Origin: CAZGXI01 sp964529715
GTDB taxonomy: Bacteria; Chloroflexota; Anaerolineae; Aggregatilineales; Ch27
Assembly (NCBI GenBank): GCA_964529715.1
Contig: CAZGXI010000005.1
Location: 107,247 to 171,246 of the forward strand
DNA length: 64,000 bases
Direction: 5' to 3'
Below, one piece after another: positions 61,275-64,000 of the stretch. A model generated the notes under the pieces. That model saw only the letters and a list, made by a program, of their open reading frames with translations. It made no database searches and was not told where the DNA came from. A program made the position numbers and the translations under genes. How positions within the stretch are numbered: the first letter of the stretch is position 1; each line of letters starts with the position of its first letter.

Positions 61275-63194
61275 GTGGCATCTAAAGAACTTGACGATAT
61301 TTTAAGTCTGGCGCGGGCCGAATCGGCGCATGTGCGCCATTTTTATGTCGGCATTGAGCACCTCTTTATCGTGTTGACCAAGCTCAAAGGAGGGGTGACA
61401 GCCAGTATGCTGGAGGAGTATGGGATAGCGCCGCGTTTTGTCCGCTATGTACTGCGCCAGGAAGTAGGGCAGGGGGATAACCGCCGTTTCTGGCCTGGAT
61501 TCCGGGAGACGCCTCGCCTGCAAAGTGTGTTGCGCACCGCCCAGGCGCTGGCAAGTGCCCGAGGCAGCGATCAGCCAGCCGAGCGCGATTTGCTCCTGGC
61601 GATTTTGCAGGAGTCTGATAGTCTGCCGGTGCGCGTGCTGCGTGACATTGGAACGGACATTGATCGCCTGATCGCGGATGTGGCGAACTGGTCGGCGGAG
61701 ATGCGCCCTCAGCACCCCGAAATTCCCATTCGCCACCGGGAGAACGTCGAACTTAGCCCCAATGAGATCAAGGTGCTTCAGCAGATGTTCCGGGGCTACG
61801 AGTACGTCATGATCGAGCGCCGCCTGGAAGGGGGATATACCTCTGCCAGCTTGCTGGTGGCCTATCCCTATCGCGCCGATGGCCGTGCTGACGCGGCGGT
61901 GGTGGTCAAACTGGATGAACAGCAGGCCATTCTGTATGAAAAACTGCGCTACGACTCATTCGTGCGTGATACGTTGCCGCCTACTTCTGCCCGGATGTTG
62001 GACAACCCGATTGTGCCTGACCGTCTGACCCTGGGCGGTCTCAAATACACTTTCGTGCGCAACCCAGGCGAGAGCGGGCCGGTGGACTTGGTGGCTTATG
62101 CCAAAGATCATTCCCCGGAGGAGTTGGGCGATCTGCTGCGCAACGACCTGTATCTCGTCTTTGGTGAAACCTGGTGGCTTCAGCGCCAGCCTTATCGCTT
62201 CAACGTCTGGCAGGAATACGAATTTGTGCTTCCTCCGGCTCTGGTGCTAGAGGCGACCGACGACACAGCATCTTCCCGCCAGAAGCTGGTTCCCAACGGC
62301 AATTGGAGTCGGCGGGGGCGCTTTGCGCCGCAAGAACTGGTGATTCTTGAAGGGTTTACCGTGCAAGAGGTGCACCACGCTCGCCAGGCGATTCAGTTAT
62401 CCGCCGGGGCCGGGCCGGAGGCTGCTCAGCGGGCCTTCAAGGTGGAAGTGCGGGGCGTAGACGTTTCCTCCAACCAGTATTACCGGACAGGTATGGTGGA
62501 TCGCCTGGTGGGGCGTGTGTTGTTCACGCGGGGCGACCTGCTGCGGGAGCAGGCGGCGGCCCTGGAACCGGATTTTCCGGTGAACACCGATCTGTTACCA
62601 CAACGCGGTGCGCTGCCGATCCGGTTGCCTAATCCGCTGACCAGGTATCCAAACCTGTTGGAACGCTCTCTGGACGGCACGCTTTCCACCATTCACGGCG
62701 ATCTGCATTTGCGGAACATCCTGGTGGGGCCGGGTGGCAATGCCTGGCTGATCGACTTTGCCGAAACGCGGGAAGGCCATACCCTTTTTGACTGGGCGGT
62801 GTTGGAGACCAGCCTGTTGGTCGAGATCGTCGCGCCGCAGCTCGAACCCGGCAGGTGGGAAGATATCTGGCCGGTGCTGAACCTGTTGTTCGCTATGGAG
62901 CAACCGGGCTGGAAACTTACCGGACGAACGCCGTTGGAACGCGCCCTGATACCGGTGGTCGCTTTGCGAGGCATTGTTGCCGAATGTCTGGCCGATTCGA
63001 AACGACCGATGGAATATTTTGTCGCACTGGCGTTATGTGCGTTGCGCGTGCTCAAGTGGAACACGGTGCCGCGCACAGCCCGCCGCCTGCTGTTCCTGGT
63101 ATCGTCGCTGGCGATGGCCTCGGCAGGCGTGAAGGAATCCACATCGTCTTCCCCGCCCGATACCACCCAGACAGAGATCGACGTTCGGTTCTGA
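61275..63194 (+). CDS. ClpN-domain fused to a phosphotransferase (APH/TCAD9-like) domain
   Basis: 639 aa from GTG 61275. The first ~140 residues are a Clp N-terminal (R) double repeat (ILSLARAESAHVRHFYVGIE HLF, and RTAQALASARGSDQPAERDL), normally found on ClpA/ClpC ATPases, but no AAA+ domain follows. The rest is a kinase-fold phosphotransferase: a lysine-containing AVVVKLDEQQAILYEKL strand, catalytic HGDLHLRNIL (His474, Asp476) and WLIDFAE (Asp494), like the TCAD9 group of ternary-complex systems. FHA upstream suggests phosphopeptide-linked signalling. Substrate unknown. No ATPase or protease gene is in the same operon. Confidence 0.75.
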   Translation: MASKELDDILSLARAESAHVRHFYVGIEHLFIVLTKLKGGVTASMLEEYGIAPRFVRYVLRQEVGQGDNRRFWPGFRETPRLQSVLRTAQALASARGSDQPAERDLLLAILQESDSLPVRVLRDIGTDIDRLIADVANWSAEMRPQHPEIPIRHRENVELSPNEIKVLQQMFRGYEYVMIERRLEGGYTSASLLVAYPYRADGRADAAVVVKLDEQQAILYEKLRYDSFVRDTLPPTSARMLDNPIVPDRLTLGGLKYTFVRNPGESGPVDLVAYAKDHSPEELGDLLRNDLYLVFGETWWLQRQPYRFNVWQEYEFVLPPALVLEATDDTASSRQKLVPNGNWSRRGRFAPQELVILEGFTVQEVHHARQAIQLSAGAGPEAAQRAFKVEVRGVDVSSNQYYRTGMVDRLVGRVLFTRGDLLREQAAALEPDFPVNTDLLPQRGALPIRLPNPLTRYPNLLERSLDGTLSTIHGDLHLRNILVGPGGNAWLIDFAETREGHTLFDWAVLETSLLVEIVAPQLEPGRWEDIWPVLNLLFAMEQPGWKLTGRTPLERALIPVVALRGIVAECLADSKRPMEYFVALALCALRVLKWNTVPRTARRLLFLVSSLAMASAGVKESTSSSPPDTTQTEIDVRF

Positions 63195-63203
63195 TGGAGA
63201 AGA

Positions 63204-63230
63204 GTAGCGGCGGAAATTGTCCGCCGCTAC
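63204..63230. terminator. Hairpin between convergent ClpN-kinase and leuB genes
   Basis: GTAGCGGCGG (63204-63213) and CCGCCGCTAC (63221-63230) form a perfect 10-bp stem with a 7-base loop. The same core stem occurs at 7955-7979. Confidence 0.6.
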
Positions 63231-63237
63231 CATTTCG

Positions 63238-64000
63238 TCACGCCGACAACCTTGCAAGAATGGCGTCGGTCATTTCAGAGGTCGATACCGGTGTCCCACC
63301 CGGCCCGACAATGTCGGCGGTACGTAGCCCGGCGTCCAGCGCGGCGGCGACGGCCTGTTCCACGCGATCTGCTTCTGATGCCAACCCCAGGCTGAAGCGC
63401 AGCAGCATGGCCGCGCTGAGAATTGTGCCGATAGGGTTGGCGATACCCTTTCCGGCGATGTCTGGCGCGGAACCGTGAATTGGCTCGTACAGACCGAATG
63501 TTCCCTCGCCCAGCGAAGCCGAGGGCAGCATTCCTAGCGAACCCGCCAGCGTGGCCGCCTCGTCGCTGAGGATGTCGCCGAACATGTTCTCTGCCACCAG
63601 CACGTCGAATGAAGCCGGACGGCGCATCAGGTACATGGCGCAAGCGTCTACCAGAACGTGTTCTACCGTCACATCGGGATATTCTTGGGCGACTTCGTTC
63701 ACCACACGCCGCCACAGCCGCATCGAAGCCAGCACATTCGCTTTATCTACCGAGGCCAAGCGTTTGCGCCGCTGCTGCGCCGCCCGAAAAGCCACGTGAA
63801 CCACCCGTCGGACTTCTTCGACGGTGTAGTACATTGTGTCATAGGCGTAGTTGTTGTCACCCTGTTCTTGCTGCTGGCCGAAATACAGTCCGCCAGTCAG
63901 TTCCCGCACGAACAAGATGTCAACGCCGGTCAGCAGGTCGGGGCGCAGGGGAGCATGTCCGACCAGCGCAGGGAAAACTTTGACCGGGCGCAGGTTGGCG
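63238..64000 (-). CDS. leuB: 3-isopropylmalate dehydrogenase, N-terminus outside window
   Basis: The C-terminal part is inside the window; on the minus strand the frame continues past 64000 (ANLRPVKVFPALVGHAPLRP before LFVRELTGGLYFG). Motifs: RELTGGLYFG, DKANVLASMRLWR, VDACAMYLMRRP, VAENMFGDILSDEAA, EPIHGSAPDIAGKG and ANPIGTILSAAMLLR. Oxidative decarboxylation of 3-isopropylmalate in leucine synthesis. The VDACAMYL string and RxxxFD spacing favour isopropylmalate over isocitrate. Partner genes (leuA, leuC, leuD) lie outside. Confidence 0.95.
   Translation of the reverse strand, partial: ANLRPVKVFPALVGHAPLRPDLLTGVDILFVRELTGGLYFGQQQEQGDNNYAYDTMYYTVEEVRRVVHVAFRAAQQRRKRLASVDKANVLASMRLWRRVVNEVAQEYPDVTVEHVLVDACAMYLMRRPASFDVLVAENMFGDILSDEAATLAGSLGMLPSASLGEGTFGLYEPIHGSAPDIAGKGIANPIGTILSAAMLLRFSLGLASEADRVEQAVAAALDAGLRTADIVGPGGTPVSTSEMTDAILARLSA

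Overview
This 64 kb window is a densely coding, high-GC bacterial chromosome segment, most likely from a Chloroflexota bacterium of the Anaerolineae type. I infer this from the many secreted or membrane proteins with long Thr/Pro-rich linkers, the repeated LysM proteins, cytosolic GAF histidine kinases, T-box and SAM-I leaders outside Firmicutes, and the absence of an obvious outer-membrane protein set. No phylogenetic search was possible. I saw no insertion sequence, prophage, integron or CRISPR array. Most of the window is ordinary core genome with accessory signalling and cell-surface modules in between.

Layout. 1-2.0 kb: end of a membrane-anchored CHAT (caspase-like) protein. 2.1-4.9 kb: Ca2+-type P-ATPase. 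5.2-7.9 kb: four-gene 2-oxoacid:ferredoxin oxidoreductase operon (delta-alpha-beta-gamma). 8.0-12.6 kb: HD-domain protein, a receptor-like Ser/Thr kinase, a small unknown and an SbnI/SerK-like free-serine kinase. 12.6-18.3 kb: Nudix hydrolase, two glycoside-hydrolase-like secreted proteins and a WYL-type regulator. 18.4-22.7 kb: a same-strand cluster of a DUF2207 membrane protein, a zinc-ribbon membrane protein, a helical unknown and an SPFH/SHOCT protein. 22.8-25.4 kb: GT39-like membrane glycosyltransferase and a two-TM protein. 25.6-28.5 kb: yajC-secD-secF. 28.6-32.8 kb: Zn-alcohol dehydrogenase, GAF histidine kinase, sirtuin, and a receiver-ParA/CpaE fusion.

32.9-36.8 kb: a SAM-I riboswitch controls a cystathionine gamma-synthase next to threonine synthase and homoserine kinase. 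Together these form the O-phosphohomoserine branch point of Met/Thr synthesis. 37.0-41.7 kb: oligopeptide-type ABC importer (binding protein plus two permeases with unusual extra regions, no ATPase). 41.8-44.5 kb: MalK/UgpC ATPase and purH. 44.6-49.1 kb: small unknown, BioF2-like acyltransferase, and a T-box-controlled valS. 49.2-50.2 kb: operon of three small HEAT-repeat proteins. 50.4-53.1 kb: FGGY sugar kinase and a sugar nucleotidyltransferase. 53.1-56.0 kb: two tandem LysM proteins and a lipoprotein. 56.0-59.5 kb: mutL and a GAF-PAS histidine kinase. 59.7-60.6 kb: a 91-aa protein resembling an isolated histidine-kinase dimerisation domain, then udk. 60.7-63.2 kb: tRNA-Thr(CGU), and an FHA protein coupled to a ClpN-phosphotransferase fusion. 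The window ends inside leuB.

The most novel candidate is the FHA/ClpN-phosphotransferase pair (60.9-63.2 kb). Next come the free-standing DHp-like protein, the 18.4-22.7 kb SPFH/DUF2207 cluster, the peptide-importer permeases with extra domains, and the phosphohomoserine/SerK amino-acid logic. Many intergenic gaps hold strong perfect hairpins that seem to belong to a few recurring families.
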